Source of the DNA: Clostridiales bacterium
GTDB lineage: Bacteria > Bacillota > Clostridia > Christensenellales > UBA1242
Assembly: GCA_918292005.1 (NCBI GenBank)
Contig: CAKJZJ010000002.1
Location: forward strand, 1 to 64,000
Length of the DNA: 64,000 bases
Direction of reading: 5' to 3'
Program-made: the position numbers and the translations under genes
Part shown: positions 63,866 to 64,000 of the stretch, in pieces
How the letters are laid out: every line of letters starts with the position of its first letter
Position numbering within the stretch: the first letter of the stretch is position 1
The notes under the pieces: generated by a model
The model's input: only the letters and a program-made list of their open reading frames with translations
Told to the model about the DNA's origin: nothing
Database searches by the model: none

Positions 63866-64000
63866 TTATGTCTGTATCATTACAATACCATTTTTTACTA
63901 CTTCTACATCTGCCACTGGGAATTGAGATACAACCATTTCACCATCTCCCTGCGTTTCCACCTGAAGACCTGCTTTTTCTATACACTCTATTGCATCATA
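63866..64000 (-). CDS. C-terminal PASTA domain of a class B penicillin-binding protein (partial)
   Basis: The last 44 codons, cut by the window edge, read YDAIECIEKAGLQVETQGDG then EMVVSQFPVADVEVVKNGIV and end MIQT. The pattern A-x-x-x-L/C-x-x-A-G-L ... V-x-x-Q-x-P-x-A is a PASTA repeat, as at the end of SpoVD or PBP2x-type transpeptidases. Position directly upstream of murE agrees with spoVD/pbpB. Which of the two it is cannot be told from the fragment. Confidence 0.8.
   Translation of the reverse strand, partial: YDAIECIEKAGLQVETQGDGEMVVSQFPVADVEVVKNGIVMIQT

Overview
The window reads as a chromosome segment of an AT-rich, endospore-forming low-GC Gram-positive, most likely an uncultured member of the Clostridia. 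The evidence is a set of sporulation genes (gpr, spoIVFA/spoIVFB, spoIIGA, sigE, sigG and a stand-alone Spo0A DNA-binding domain), the clostridial order ftsA-ftsZ-spoIIGA-sigE-sigG, Gram-positive SOS and sigma-A sites, and the neighbourhood gpr / rpsT / holA / comEC. I cannot name the genus. Almost everything is on the minus strand. There is no rRNA, no complete insertion sequence and no CRISPR array. One tRNA (Asn) is present.

Layout. 0.4-7.6 kb: a GT4-like glycosyltransferase (plus strand), then aspS, the Spo0A C-terminal domain gene, and the operon lysS-degV-HD hydrolase, followed by a lytic transglycosylase. 7.6-16.1 kb: gpr, rpsT with a long Lys/Ala tail, holA, comEC with a degenerate C-terminal domain, spoIVFB, spoIVFA, minE, minD and a divergent MreB-like actin homologue. 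16.2-25.9 kb: peptidase E, an acetyltransferase-thioredoxin fusion, an RNA (uracil-5-)methyltransferase, a DUF421/DUF4363 pair, uvrB-uvrA under a LexA box, and two small winged-helix-like membrane proteins. 26.0-33.3 kb: an 1166-residue surface protein, a Cys/Leu-rich 66-residue protein, hflX with a JAB-like N-terminus, a membrane protein, a 20-residue micropeptide gene with a perfect promoter, and rpiB.

33.3-34.3 kb: a tRNA-Asn gene whose 3' end plus terminator is repeated twice downstream, bracketing a 149-residue orphan ORF and a run of perfect hairpins. This looks like the footprint of insertion at a tRNA 3' end. 34.4-42.4 kb: fabG, then sigG, sigE, spoIIGA, ftsZ, ftsA, ftsQ and murA.

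42.6-58.9 kb: an accessory island that splits the division and cell-wall cluster between murA and ftsW, where murG would be expected. It carries orphan proteins, a zinc-ribbon protein, three acetyltransferases, a methyltransferase, an inositol-monophosphatase-like protein, a zinc-ribbon/nuclease/NUMOD-like protein, an HD protein with an ADP-ribosyltransferase-like N-terminus, an MgtC-like protein, a DEDDh exonuclease, a flavoprotein and an ExoIII. Several of these genes have a -10 box placed 6-7 bases before the ATG, which predicts leaderless mRNAs. Its ftsW-proximal edge holds two decayed copies of the ftsW 3' end, each directly downstream of an accessory gene and each with its own terminator. 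The parallel with the tRNA-Asn locus (a gene 3' end and terminator repeated beyond inserted genes) is the most interesting pattern in the window.

58.9-64.0 kb: ftsW, murD, mraY, murE and the PASTA-domain end of a class B penicillin-binding protein. murF is absent from its usual place. The core genes cover septal peptidoglycan synthesis, Z-ring assembly and the mother-cell and forespore sigma programme.
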